Positions 36,041-50,492 of a stretch of 64,000 nucleotides of DNA are shown piece by piece (the first letter of the stretch is position 1; each line of letters opens with the position of its first letter). Origin of the DNA: Seison nebaliae (Eukaryota > Rotifera > Pararotatoria > Seisonacea > Seisonidae); contig JALJEE010002602.1 in the NCBI GenBank assembly GCA_023231475.1, forward strand, positions 1 to 64,000. Reading direction: 5' to 3'. The position numbers were made by a program, and so were the translations under genes. The notes beneath the pieces are model-generated. The model was not told the DNA's origin and did no database searches. It saw only the letters and a program-made list of their open reading frames with translations.

Positions 36041-39000
36041 TTATTGAAATGACGATGATTGTCTGAGAGGAAAGACAGGTATCTGATAATTTGATTTTGA
36101 TGATTTTTTCGGGTACTTCATCACTCGTCGATTTCTTATTCGTTGTTTTTGTTGTTGTTGTTTGTAATAATAATAATTTCGACGTTTCATTCGATTTCTT
36201 TGTTTTATTCGATAAATCATTCTCGAACAAAACTGTTTTCCATTATTTTTCACGAAGGGATTCGTTGATGCTTGTGTGTTTCTTCTCATATTCTCTAATT
36301 TTTCACGAAAAATTGGATTCCAATCGACTAATACGTCACGCCATTTAACTGGATCTATTTCGATAATTTCCAAATTATTCGCTTTCGTCTCTCGAACATC
36401 TTCTGATATCATATCAATATTGTTATTTTGGATGTTTTTATTGGAAACGAATGATTCGATATCCGGTCTAGATAAATAGTCGTGGAGTACATGTGTCTTT
36501 TTAGTTTGATTTTTCATATTTACCAGTCGACTTGCTCGTCTTTTATAAGAGTTTTTATATCGATTCAATGATGTGGTTATCGGAGACCTTTTATAACGTT
36601 GGCGTTGCTTATAGTAATAACGAGAATTTATATCTGTTTCTATTTTATTAGGAAATTCTGATTGATAATCTTCATCAACAATTCCTTCAGTTTCTATCGG
36701 AAGTTGTTTCGAATTGAACGTTCCCATATTACCACCAAGAATCAAATATTCATTTTGTAATCTTAATGAAGTTTTTGGACATTTACATTTCTTGGTAACA
36801 TAGTCAGGAACGTGTAAATATACATATTTGGGTGGAATGTTCCATTTGAATGATTTTGTAACTTGCATGATATATCGAACGAAGGGAGGCGGTGCTGGTA
36901 TTCGTGGAGGTTGTATTGGAAAGAATCCGTTATAATAAGGAGAATTAGATAAGTCATTGCCTGATAACATACGTCGTTGTCGAAGGAATCCTTTTCGGTA
37001 TAATCGATATCTCATTTGTTGCCGTCTCAATTGATAGTACATTATGCTTATACTTCTATCGATTCCGATCACTTTCCCTATGAAAACTGAATAGAAGAAT
37101 AAAATATATATATCAATTTTTAAAGTTTCATTTCGAACCATATTTCTTTCTGCAGAACTTCTGTAAATTCACACGTTTATGTTCGATATAACATTTGTTG
37201 CAAGATTTGGGAGGTGACCAATTTCGAGATCGTCTAGTTGATTGCAAAGAATTTCTGCCCCATGAATCTAAATGAATATGTATAAATATGTCATTCCAAA
37301 ATTAAATATAAATTTTAACTTTTCTTTAAGACATTATTTTTCTCTTCAGTTTCTATAAATAATTCATCGATTAGTGATAATGAACATTTAAAACTAAAAT
37401 AAAAACTTTTACACGGATTATCAGATGATGTTGTCTGTTTATATCCTGGTTTGCACATGTTACATTTGCGACCAGTCACTCCCACCTTGCAAGGACATTG
37501 TCCATTGGATGTATCACAAATTGGTGACTTGGAACCGATTGCATGACATTCACAAGCTGTAATTTAAAAAAGTATTCAAATTTCTGTTATGGATACACGG
37601 ATAGATTATAACACAACCAATTTTACTAAGAAATAATTATTAATCTAGTGAGATAGAGGTAAGATCTTAAATTATCTACTGAAATTTATAAGCACTGAAA
37701 AAATTGTTAGTCAACTAAAAATGAAATGAATTAATTTCACAAATAATATCTATGTTCAACAATTAGAATTATAAAAAATTTTCGTAAGAAACAAAGTAGT
37801 ATCTTTGTTAGACACTTGAGTAACATTGCAGAATAGAAACGAGAATAAATCCTTTAAAAATGAACGATATCAAGTTTTAGAAAATAAAGTTGTTTCTTTC
37901 TTCTATTTACCTAAAATTTGAGTTCATCGAAGAACGAAACAAATAAATTTGCAAAAACTCTCTATCGAATATTTTGTAAGGGAAAACACAATTGTGTTTC
38001 CGTCCCATCAGCGATACTACTTGAGTGATGCGAATAAAACTGAACAATATTCAGGTGAAATAGTTTTTAGTGTTGAAAGTGAAGGAATTGATGTTAATCG
38101 AATGGGAAATTTGATGTTCGATTAGTTTGTTGAGAAAATAATTAGCGGTTGATAGCAAAAGGTAGTGAAGAAAGAAGAATTGTCGCACAATTTACAAACC
38201 TTGACAAATGTTGGCGTCAGTTAATGATAGGGCAGCATCCCTATAATAGAGTGTTTGACACTTTTGACAATGATCGCCATCAGTGTTGTGCTGACAATCG
38301 ATGCAACGACTACCAGTTTTACCACCGGAACGGAGATATAGTCGTTTATCGAAACGACATAGAGTTGAATGTCGATAGCAATTGCATTCTTTTTTGTAGT
38401 TGTGGATGTATCGAATGTAAGAATCATATCGATCATTCCATAATTTAAATCATTAAGTATCACGACGAATAATCACAGATAGATAATCGAAAGAAAGAAT
38501 AACACAAATATTAAAAATAGAAGAAAATGATGAGACATGATAAGATGAAATGATAAACAACTACGAATTTCACGATTTTAGAACAATAAATAAATGTTTT
38601 TGGCGGATGTACATTACCTATACAATGATTAATCACACCCAAATGTAATCGTGTAGCATCTCGATAATATTCATCTTTACAAAATTGACAATTATGTCCG
38701 ATGGTGTTATGCTGACAATTTAAACATACGCCACCGGAAGCATATTTGGTAATTTTGAATAGCTCGGAACTGAAGGTACACTCACTGCTATGATCACTAC
38801 AGTTGCACTCTGGGCAGATCATAGAAACGGGGGGTGGTAAAAAGAAGATAATATTAAATTTTTTTTCACACATATTCATTCACTCTTTTTTTCTTCAAAT
38901 ATTTTTTATATATAAAGATTTAGGGGGTAACATCCGATAAAAAATGAAGTATTGTCGAGAATAATTTCACAAAAAATAGTTGAGAATATTTTCGTTTTTA

Positions 39001-40449
39001 AAATCACTTTATCTAAACAAACCTTTACATTCATTCGCTTCCAAAGAAGTAGCACGAGCCCAGGGACGGTCTTGATAGAAAGGTTTACATCTTTCACATT
39101 CATCTCCCTCCGTGTTATGATCACAAGCACAAACCAATTTACCGAGTCTTAAAACAGAAAGAATTAGAGAAGAAGAAATTGAAAAAAGAAAATTACTCGT
39201 TCAAAATGCATTTCGATGCATGTCCATGGCATTTACATCGACCACCAACTGATATGTCAGACATTGAATAAAACCATTGAGCTGAATTTGTTGGAGGATT
39301 AATATCGGAACTAGTAATTTCACTTTGATCTGATAATAATCGATTGAATTCAATTTTGATATCAGTCGCAGTAATCCAATCTTGTAGGATGACATTAGTT
39401 TCGAAATTCTTCGCCGATGGACGATCTTTCATTGTGGAGAAAGTTAATTCCAAATGATTCGTGGTCGATGATTTCGGAAGGATTTTCAACCCTAAAGGAA
39501 ATCGATTACAAATTGCTTCTTGTTCATTTCGTTTCGTTAGTTGAACATTATTTCCTTTTCCATACATTCCGACACAATCATTCGAATAATATTGGAATGG
39601 AATCCAACTCTTACCGTGATCCATACTCTTCCATATACTCAAAGATTCGGGTGGAATCGCTCCAGAACAAAATTTCATTTTCACATAAATTATCTCAAAC
39701 TTCTTTCCAAATGGAATGTGGATGGAAATATTCGTTTTTGCTGTCGGTGATGGCAACAAAGACGACATCCAGCATGTCTCATTCACATTTTTATCATTTA
39801 AATTATCAGACGAAAATTTACTGGAAATTTCGAAATTATCACAAATTGAACATCTGAGATCGGTAGCTTGTTGCGAGTATTGCATAGCCGAATAAAAAGA
39901 GTCTCGCTTATCATAATCCGTTCGTTGACCATTCTTCAAACACATAACTTCCTGCCAAAAATTACTCGTTTTCACAATTGGCGTATTCAGTAGAGAGACA
40001 TTGAATTGATCGTCTAATATTTTATCATCATAACTTCCAATAATGTCTTCATCATCATCTTCATAATCGGATAGAATTCCCGATTCCATCATCTCCATAT
40101 CATCATATGTAACATTGAAAAGATTATCATTCTTTTCGATCATTTCATTTTCGTTCGTTAACGGATAGTAGAAAAGCGTCGAATCATTAAGTGATCGACG
40201 TTGACGAATTGATTGTTTGTTGGAGAATGAGGAGATTGTAATTCCCGTACCACAAGTCGAACTTGCAATCATTCTCACATTCTCTGCAACGTTCTCGAAA
40301 GGTGTCTGACATTTCTTCGCTACCAATCTATTGTCATAACACAAATTGTGGGATGCATCAAGAGATGGTAATCGACTTCGGTAGGATAAGGAGAAATGCA
40401 ACGAGCATTGAATAAGGAAGATTAATCGCAAGTAGTTCTTCATTTTCAT
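36041..40449 (-). CDS. NTN: Netrin with duplicated LE2 exon
   Basis: Minus-strand exons: 40449-39197 (signal peptide and laminin N-terminal domain), 39147-39023 (LE1), 38809-38618 (LE2a), 38388-38200 (LE2b), 37556-37320 (LE3), 37267-37139 and 37086-36041 (netrin C-terminal NTR domain). All joined, the length is 1056 residues. Netrins are secreted axon-guidance cues. Evidence includes [60 protein letters not shown] and the junction [16 protein letters not shown]1 reads [22 protein letters not shown]3 reads [20 protein letters not shown]. The NTR domain has [13 protein letters not shown] and KKCKCPK. An acidic insertion (about residues 78-165, [14 protein letters not shown]) interrupts the N-terminal domain and the C terminus has a long basic tail. 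The LE2 exon count is the uncertain point. Confidence 0.88.
37557..38199 (-). other. Intron between LE2b and LE3
   Basis: 643 nt, the longest netrin intron. I looked for a further LE-type exon by its cysteine pattern and found none. Confidence 0.5.
38391..38560 (-). promoter_or_regulatory. AG-exclusion zone before the LE2b acceptor
   Basis: On the minus strand no AG dinucleotide occurs for 170 nt upstream of the LE2b acceptor (AG at 38390-38389, in CTACAAAAAAG). The pyrimidine-rich tract (TTTTCTTCTATTTTTAATA and TTATTCTTTCTTTC) lies about 95-145 nt from the AG instead of next to it. Such zones mark distant branch points in regulated exons. The LE2a donor is at 38617, so a branch point at the far end of the zone would sit within about 60 nt of that donor. 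Confidence 0.55.
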
Positions 40450-43400
40450 TTGTCTTCTTAAAACTTATGCATTATTTGTGGCTTTTTGCCAAGCGGAATA
40501 AATAAAAATATCTGAAATTTTTTTTGGGAAGAAGTAATTGTTGATATTCTTTTGAAAATTCAAGATATAAAGAATTACGAAGGAAATCGTAGAGAAATCT
40601 TCAAGAAGGGGAAGGAAGAAGTGACGAAATGCAGTTTCCTTAGTAAATCCGACTATTGTTTACAAAATAACGAGAAAGATTTCCGCTCACTACTCGTCAT
40701 AAAAAAAAAACAAATAGAAAGAATGAAGAATGTCTACAAATGACAGGTAGAGAAGGAACTGAAAAATTGATTTCTTCATTTACATTTGTATTAATTTTTG
40801 GTAGGCGATGTATTTCTGTTGTTGGAATGAATGATACTTCAAATATCTCTTAAAAATCATCTGTTCAATTTAGAGAAATCAGATCGACGTAAATGGAATG
40901 ATCAATATATAATTAGGAAATGGCGATCTTTCGCCAATTGTAGTAAACGAAACACGATTGAGGAATGAGAACAATAAAATTCAGATCTGCTATTTTGTGA
41001 AAATGGCAAATGTTTCCCATCAACTAATACGCTTCTGCCATTTTTTCACGTATAATCACTTAAAAGGAATTTATGCTTGATGACAGTGTCATTTCCTGTT
41101 TTAACAATTCTTTATCCCAACATCGTTTATACGGTCTTATAATAAAATTCTAATTTTCTTCCAATTAATCATTCTCCTTTTCTTGAGCAAATTCTCTTTA
41201 TTTCCTCTTCATCTGATAGTGAAGGTTTCCTAGCTTTATTTTTTTGGCATAATCATCAATATATCTGCTTCATTTCATGATGAATAAGAAGAACCGTTTA
41301 TTTTCACATCTGGTAGATGTAAATAAGAAAAATTAATGGAAATTCGACCATTTCGTTCCGTCATATTCCTATGCTGACTTCGACCTCTTTCATTGTTGTC
41401 GATGATTGTAGAATAAATTAAGCTTAACTGAAAATAGGTAAAATATAAGAGAAAATTTTTTGGAATAATGAACTGTGAAATTTCTCCAGTTCAGGTGTCT
41501 GAAATTGACATCATCATTAACATCCAGTTGAATGCGAATGATTCCCATCCATTATTACCTCCTATTTTCTATTCATCGAATTTTCAGTCATCTGATTATT
41601 TTTCGATTATTTCCCAATTGAGAATTTGAAGAAGCGCTATCTCGTTTGATTGATGGAATAGCCACCGGTCAATTCAGATGGTCATTCCATTGTGATAATT
41701 GACGGAAAATTATCGATGTGTCTACAAGAGATATTTCCATTTCTCTTCATTTCTTTAAAACGATATTTTCCCTAAAATTTTTGGAATTTCTCGTTTAGGG
41801 AATTCCGGTGACATCAATTTAAGAATTTTTGTTCACAATCCATTCTCGAAATAATATTTCCAAACATATATAATTGCAATATTTTCAAGATAGAAATATC
41901 ATCATTCGATATTGATTAAATGAAATAAATTATTTCAAATAATAAATAAAACTTTGGGAAATAATCGTTTTCCTCTTTCAATAGAAATTGAGATATAGAT
42001 AAATTTTGTTGACATAAATCATGATGGTGGTGAGTCGAATGATTTAATTAATATTCTTTCCGCTTCTTTTAAGTTGAATTGAACCGAATCAATGTGGCAG
42101 ATGAAGTTGATCAATGTTTCCTTAATTAGAACGTTTAACTGAATGAAATGAATCGAAAAATCAAATATCGAGAGGAAGACTAAAAATTAAGAAAAATTGT
42201 GTAATGAACAAATTGTCGTGCGTGATTCGACATTCGTTGACTGGTCTGAATGCGGAGATTAAACAAATGAAAATATCGATTGTTCAATGATATCAGTTCC
42301 GTCAAAGAGTTTAATAAAGAAGTTAGAGAAAACGTTTAATGAAGATAGAGAATGAGCGAAATTTGAAAACTGAAATGTTTATTGACAGTCCGCTTGTCAT
42401 GAATATTCAATTCTTAACGGAAATACGAACGTTTATTCAATAATATGGAGACGGGGAAACGATTTAGCGAACAACGCAAAATCTTTTTCAAAAATTGAAT
42501 TCTGTTTATGTTATGTGTAAGATTCCATTGAATTTGTGAGGGAGGAAAATGGAGATGATAAAAGAAATTGTATTCTTCTGTTTCAAGACGAGTCGAAACG
42601 GGAAAAACTTCGGTAATAGCATGTTTATTCATTTTATGGGATATTGAATTGTCAATAATCAGTTGGTGAATATTGATTAATGACACGAGAGTTTAAGATA
42701 TGAAAAGTAGTATAAAAAAGAGGAAAATCCAGTTCCTCAATATGTTCATATTAAAAGTGAATTGTTCGTTTTATCAAACAAAGAGTATCCGGTTACATTT
42801 ACCGATTAATAATCCACTCAATATATGCACTCACTATTAATGGCACATGGTCATCAATCAATTTTACATTAGTCCACCACTTCCTTTGGCCAGTTGCTTG
42901 TTCAGCTCACTATTGCTCGTTAATACCTTCTCAACTGGCCACTCATAAATTTGTCGAATACTTTTTTTTCGTTCATTCATTAACCGCTTTTGTCATACCT
43001 TTTCATAGTGGCCAAATTAGACCGATATGTCTTCATCTTAATGATCGGATTATCATAATTGGAAATTAGTTTAATTCTCTAAAAGATCTTATCATATTCC
43101 CTTAAGTGTTTCCTAATAAACTGTTTCGGTCTTTTTCCGAGGCATCTACTTCAAAATATTTAAAATGATATGTCGTTCTCAGTTTGACTCATCAAAAGAT
43201 GGTAGTGATGTGGGAGAACGAAGAGTAATATCACCGAAGTTATCGAAGTGTCACATTCTTAAATTTTCACTTTTAACCTTCTATATTAAACACTAAATTC
43301 GGTTTCTCTTAATAGTACCTGGATTTATCTGAATATTAACCAGATATTGTTTATACGTAGTATAAAGTTTGTACTAATAATCCGATTAGATGGAGATTCA

Positions 43401-46400
43401 TTTTTAATCAGATATTAAAAACAAACGAAAATGAAAATTAGAATATATTATTGTAATCCATAAAATGTTTTCCGAACAAAAGACAGATAGAATCTGTAAG
43501 CAATTAATTGGTTTAGGTTAATTTCCAATAATTGGAATTAGTATCAATAAGAAGATGTCTATTATTTAAAATGTAATCCAATTGTAGTTCATGTACATTC
43601 AGGAGAGTTGTATGAGTGAGAAAGAAAGGAGCAAGATAAAATTTATGAAGATCCTTAAGGAAACATTTGCTTACTGGGAATATTGCGGAACTGTTAGCCA
43701 AAACGAAAAGGAATGTCTGCCTTTTCCAAGTAATTCGTCATATTCTTCTCCAGTCTTTTCTTCCTTTCAGTTTGATAAAAGGGCAGATACTACAAGAGAA
43801 TCATTGTAGACTGAAAATATAAATTATTAATGACATAACGTGATACAACAAATGAAAATAGAACGCGATGTTTTTCTTCGAAAATGTGTTTCCAAATGGA
43901 ATGTAGAATAAAAATAAAAAATATTGATGTTTGTAGCAAATGATGAATTATCATTCAAAAACATCATTAAAACGAGATGGACGATTGTTATTTGGGAATG
44001 GATGACTATTGCGCGAACGATAGTTAACTGAATCATATGGGAATGGTCTCAAAAAAACAACAACATTTCTCTTCGTTCGACTCTGTTCAATAAGAGACCG
44101 AACTAACGAATAGACATAAACAATATCAATAGAATATTAGCTGATATCATTAGGAGGAGTAACAATAGTTATGTTCTGATATGTTATCGTTTATTGAATA
44201 ATAATAATTTTTTGAGTAGAAATCGAAAATCAAATAAAATTTTATAACTAGTTGACCTAATTGATATTATTTGAAACTCTTCTTCTCCTTTTCGTTATTA
44301 TTCTTCATAATTTCGTGGTCACTCGTTCTTCCTATTTCTAATCAAGATAAGATGCGTTGTTATCTATTTATCTCTAACATTGTATCGATTGTATAGGTTC
44401 TTTATTTATTCTTGCTGATTTCACTACACCATCAACACCATATTGTCCGACAACAAACGATAGATGAGAAAGACGAACAACTGATTTTTTTTGTTACCGG
44501 TGTTCTTTACAACTCGCACAACATCCCTTACAACAAAAAACCATCCAAATGGTGATTATTTAACTCAAAAAATGGTAATTACCACACTCCTTTCCCCATT
44601 ATGGATATTTCCTCATTTAAAATCTTCTTCTCTTCCCATCAATTTCTTATAAATGGAAGGTTCCTGAATCTATCCTAACAACTAATCACACTTGATATCC
44701 CTAATCTATTTTGAAATGTGTTCAGATTATCAGAAAAACTGTCGATTATTGTTATGAAGAATTAGTGAAGGTTGAAAATGTAAGGATCATATGCGAAACA
44801 TAATAGATAATATTAATTATTAAATTCCTGGTCATTGGTCATTCTAACATTATTTGCCACTGATTAATATTGAAAACCGATTTTTAAACTTCCATAGAAG
44901 TGTATTCCATGATGAAAAATGGATTTGAGAAAATTATCGTTCTTGACGAAATCTCCATTTATTTTGGTTTGAAAAATGTTGGATGAAATGAACTCAGTGA
45001 ATCGTTTATTTAAGGAAAAAACGAAAATAGACAAAGAAAATGTTTATAATACTCTAAAAATTATTTTCGATTTTTTCCCCATTGCAACACTCATCCATTC
45101 TCGTTTACCTAAATAATATATACTGCGTTTCAAAACTTTAGAACCTATCGAAATACATGTATAGTGAATAAATTTAGATGATATTACGAAATCTTATTTA
45201 TCTGTTTTATCGTAACTTATTTATTTATTTCAATTCGTCATCCAAACTGAAGTAATTCAACTATGAATCAAATAAAATGAAATATTTTCCAAAATTAAAA
45301 ATTTTTCATCTGAATATTGAGAGTTTTGTGAAACGAAACCTTCATTCAGATTTAACAGCGGATGAAAATATAAAAATTTATAAGAGAATGAAGGAAAAAA
45401 TAGCTGAAATTATTCAGATGAATAACTAGAAAACTGTTTTCCAAAGGAATTTGTCAATATGACAACTAGGTAGTGAGGCATCAATAACGAGCAAGAAACA
45501 TGTGATTCTATATGAATTGCTATGAAAATCGTTTTCTTTAAGCATAATAACTTTCCTTCTATTTCTTCTTTGATGACATTGCAACTGCAGAAAATTTTCT
45601 TTCAAAAGATCCTTCATTCTTATTGAAATTGTAAAGTTACAATTATTGATGAAGAAGAAATAAGAAGAATGTTGAAGAAATTAAAACCATTGTTTCCATT
45701 GTAGTTTCCAACATAAAACTTATTTTCGGGGACAAATCGTAATTGTATGTAAAACTTATTGGGTGACAATTCATCAGTTTTATTTAAGACACTCCCTTTT
45801 CCCGTATCTATCACATGTACATATATAATGAAAATCGTTTAAAGTTGGAGAAGTGACCGAATCGTGAAAAATTAAATTTGAAAAAAATCCTAAAATTAGT
45901 ATCAATAGTTACGATAAAGAAATATTTTAAATTTAAACACATTTTTAAATAATCGTTGTGAAATGTCAATTTATTTTTTCACTCCAATTAATAGAAGTGA
46001 GAATGGCTCAATAACAATTGTACTCGACTTGTATTTGCTTAACTTCTATCGAATTAGCTATATCATAAAAATAAGGAGAACTTTCAGTAAATTTAAAGAA
46101 AAAAGTCCTGACTTCTGCTCAATAACAATTCCCTCAAACAATAACTATTACATTAATTACATATTATTTACTTCCTATTAACTCATCAGATGTAGCTATA
46201 TTATACTGTAACGAAAAACGATTCTTATTAACTTTATTTCATTTACCTTCGGAGTAGAATAGCAAGAAAGAAAAATTGGAGCAAAACTAATTCATTTATT
46301 AGCTGGGAGAAAATAAGAAGCGAAATGTTGAATATTGATTACACTGTATAAATAGTGAATAGTGGATTGGGATCGAGTTATATTGCAAATTTTTCCAATT

Positions 46401-49400
46401 AAATTCTCCTTCTCTCCTTTCATTTGATCGAGATCCTTTACCGTTACCATATTTCTAAGAAGATTCTCATCTCTAGTTAAATGTTTCTTCTTCTCACTAA
46501 TACTTTACTCGAACGAATGTTCTATTTTAGTGTAATTTCTTTTAGATTGAATGTAATGATAAATAATTGGAGACCAACCTTCATGAACGGCTAATCTATA
46601 TCATAGTAGAATGTTGAATAGAATTTCGTCTCTGTCGGATGAGTTGTGGGATTTATTTCTCACGAATCTCATCTACGTTTCTCCTTTGGGCGATGGATAA
46701 TGAACGAGAGAATTGGACAATGAAAGGGAAATTTAAGTAAAACAACAAAAAATTCGGTCAACAGACGACCACGATAATTTAAAAGGACAACAATTTATAG
46801 AATGAGATCTATCTAAGAAATTATCTTCTTTCTTATTGTTCTTACACGACGTTCCTCATTTATTTTGAGGTTCATCTCTAATAGAATTCGTTCTTTAAAA
46901 TATTCTCGTGTCTGTTCTCACATAATAAATCGATAGTCTCATCATTTCTTTTTTTCTCATTTCATTCATATAACATGAAATGCAAATAAATATTTTGTTT
47001 TACTTTTGAATTCGCGCTAAACAGTGACAATGTTCCTTCTTCGCTTAACAAGACTTCATTTTCTTCCTCCACTAAATACATCTTCCACTAACTGTTTCTC
47101 AAAGAGTAAACTATCTAACCTCATCGCCCTCTTACATTCAGACATGAAGCGAATGAATTGTTTGATTAATAGTTTTGGGTGATCTATTACAGAAATTTGC
47201 ATTTGTCTTTCAGTGGAGTTACTTGTTTATATTTATTTGTTTATCAGCAGTACTACCACTTACTTTCAAAAATTTAATGAATCGAATCGAATAAATTTCT
47301 TTCAATCATTCTAGATTATTTAATTATCATTCTTACTCAATTCGTCTTATATAACACCTTAATTATTCTTCACATATATTCCATCGTCTGTGAATGAATG
47401 CATCAAATATTGATGTGATCCATTCCATATACAATTATGGAAGTGGAAGAATAATTGGGAAAGTAACGTAGAAGAAAAATTGAAATTGATTCGTATAAAA
47501 AACACACTAAATTTCATGAATAGGTAACAATTACATCTCTCGTTACAGTCTCTCTGGAAATTCTCAGAGAGTTTCGTTCCATTAATCCACAATTAATTTC
47601 GATTGATAATATAACGATGCCTCCCAACATTCCTCCTAATGAATTGTCAGTTCGCAAATATTTCTCTTCTCCATTGACGGAGATCTCATCGTAAAAGAAA
47701 TTGTCAATCGTGAATGGAATCAGAAACATTCACGATGGCAATTAATTGCTAGAGGAATCCTCAGAAAAAAAAATGAATGGGGAAACTGTTGCTCCTTTTC
47801 ACATGTGTTGACAGATTGAAATATAATATAAGATATTCGATTTGCCAAAAATGATTTTTGATGAATTCGAATATTAAATTTCGCAATGAATATTTCTCGA
47901 AGTATCAGATATAAATTCAACAAAAGGTGATCATTGTTCTTATTGTTTGTTAACTTGATGAATGTTTATGATGAGTGAGAATTGATAAATCGTTTGATTA
48001 AGGTAAAACAAAAAAAATGGATTTAATGGAGGAAGTTGAGAGAAAATATTTGGAGAGACTTGAGAATTCTAATTTATTCAACAACAACGCTTCTTATCTG
48101 ATGCAACAAGTGATAAGTAGAAATAATTCAACTACTACATTTCAACTTCGTGATTTCTCCTTGCTCCTTATCCTCATTCATCTTAAAACGAATTTTTTAT
48201 CAAAATTTTAAACTAATTGCAAAAGAACTGTGTAAATATTGGTGGAAGAAAAAACGATCATTATGATTTCTCTGTTTAAATTTCAAATGGATTATGATTA
48301 AATAATTCACAACGATTTTCATTATTACAATATTATCAAACAAATTAAAGGTGAGACATTAACTTAACGGAAGTAACACTTTTCTGATCTTCCATCATAT
48401 TTTATGGAAATCATCTCTTCGAAATGTTGAGAACAGTTTTCCTAATTTGAACGACTAAATTAACTGAAATAATGAAGTTTTATTTTTTACATAAATTTCA
48501 TTAGATTATTCTCTGTAAAAGATTTTGATCATTTTTCTCCGATTAGATATCAGATTCGTAAAATTTTGAATGAATCATAGTAGAATAGAAAAAGAAATTT
48601 ATCGTTGCCCTGACAGTTCCTTACATTCAGATTTTTAATCAAATGGGAACAATTTTAACTTAAAAAATGAAGAAAATAATTGGAAATATCCGAAAAAACT
48701 AAATGGAGACAATTGATAGGAAAAGGTAAGGTTGGGAAGTGTTCCCCATACTATTTATTTTTTCAAATCGACTACAGGTGTTAATTGAATGACTATTAAT
48801 TCGTTCAATAGTAATCATTCTTCCTATTCGCTTCCACGCATTAGTAACATTGGATGACAAAATTTTATGTGAGTCAAATTATATAAATTATTTTATTCTC
48901 CAACCTCATCGAGAATCCAATGAGTCTACCTGAATGATTTAGTCATTCGAAGAATCAAAACAAACATCTGTGACGGGTTGTGGAAAGAATTTTTAGTTAC
49001 TCATCATCTCTATCATTCTCTCCGCATTCGTACGATATGATCAATGCGGAAGTGTGAAAGTTAGAAGAAGAAGATTGATTAGATACATTCAATTTATTCG
49101 TTTTTTTTTGAAACTTCTGAAGGATGTTTCTGAATAAACTATTTACTCTACTGTTACATCTACATCTCGAGAACGAAATATATTCCACAAAATTTACGAT
49201 TCATGTTAATCATTAAATGACAATATGATTATACGGAATTCCATAGACGAACTGATTTCTTATTTTAAGGTCAATGTGTGATCGATTTCTTATGTGTGAC
49301 ATGGAAGACTATGAATTACATAAATCTATGCAAAAGATCACACGGATTGTGAGCAGTTAAATTAGTTTACTATAATTGAATCTATGTTGACTCAAAATTA

Positions 49401-50492
49401 TCTGTAATCATGTTAATTCTATTCATTGGATCGTATAATATCATTTATACATATAGAAGAAATCATAAATGAAGAAAGAATAATTTAGGAAATCGTTTGA
49501 TAGAAGAATGAAATACAACCAACATACAATTCAATTTCTCCACCATAAAATTTATGGTAACCGCATTAAAATAAATAATCATGGATTCCTAATTGTTTTT
49601 AGGGATATTGAGAAAGATAATTCCAGTTCTGTGATAAGCAGCATGATATTTAGTTCGAACACATTCGTAAATCGGTACGAGAGGAAATTAGATCGGTGGC
49701 ATATATGGAAGTAGACAAATAAAGTCTAACAATATTAACTAAACTACTCGCTCGATTGGGTTAAACTATTTGAACTTCACTTCAAAAAATTACTTTAAAT
49801 TGCATTAATTCTAAAAGAGAACGGCAGAAAAGAAATTCGTTTGATATTTATAATCTACAACAGACCAGGTCATCAAATCGTTTAGTTGTTTATTATTATT
49901 GTATTAAATTTCTCCTAAATTCTTTTATTTTATAGTTATTAATTCTTATTAACTTATTATAAGATAATTTTAACTACTTCTTATTCCAATTCTTGCTAAC
50001 AATTAAGTAGTAGTAAGTCCATATTAACTGACTATCTATTATGACTATCTAACAAAAATTGTAAGTATATCTATTATAGTTTAGGTAATTGAAAAATATT
50101 GTAAAATGTAAATGTATATTCAAAATAGAAACCAGGATTATTTAATGGTTATTTTTAGGATTTAAATTATTAGGAAACAAATTATTTATTTAAATTTGTT
50201 GATGAATGTTATAAATTTTTTATATAAAATATGGTATTAACTTCTGATAGAAGAAATGTTTAGGTAAGAATCTATCACTATTTTATATTAGAAAGGATCT
50301 TTTATGACATAGAATTGGCGAATTTATGGAGAAATTCAATTTAGAGTACAAAAATTTGAAAGTAGATGAAATTGGAAGGAATTGTTTATTGAACAACGAA
50401 GCTCAGAATAGGACCTAGAAAATAATTGGACATAATATTTCCGTCAATATCCTTCCTGTCCATATTCTAAACGGATTGATATTCGAAGAAAA
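40450..50492. other. About 10 kb with no convincing gene
   Basis: AT-rich sequence between netrin and MAEA. It should contain the netrin promoter. Short ORFs are scattered (for example 42414-42686, 43591-43809, 45620-45814, 48017-48211), none with a recognisable domain. The most coding-like patch is 47359-47730 on the minus strand, with IDNFFYDEISVNGEEKYL and, in another frame, GSHQYLMHSFTDDGIYVKN; it could be an exon pair or chance. I see no RNA genes or large repeats. Confidence 0.3.

Noticed and set aside
38149-38448. A 99-codon plus-strand ORF with many Cys and Asn
   Set aside because: It is the antisense shadow of the netrin LE2b exon; the cysteines come from the complementary strand's codons.
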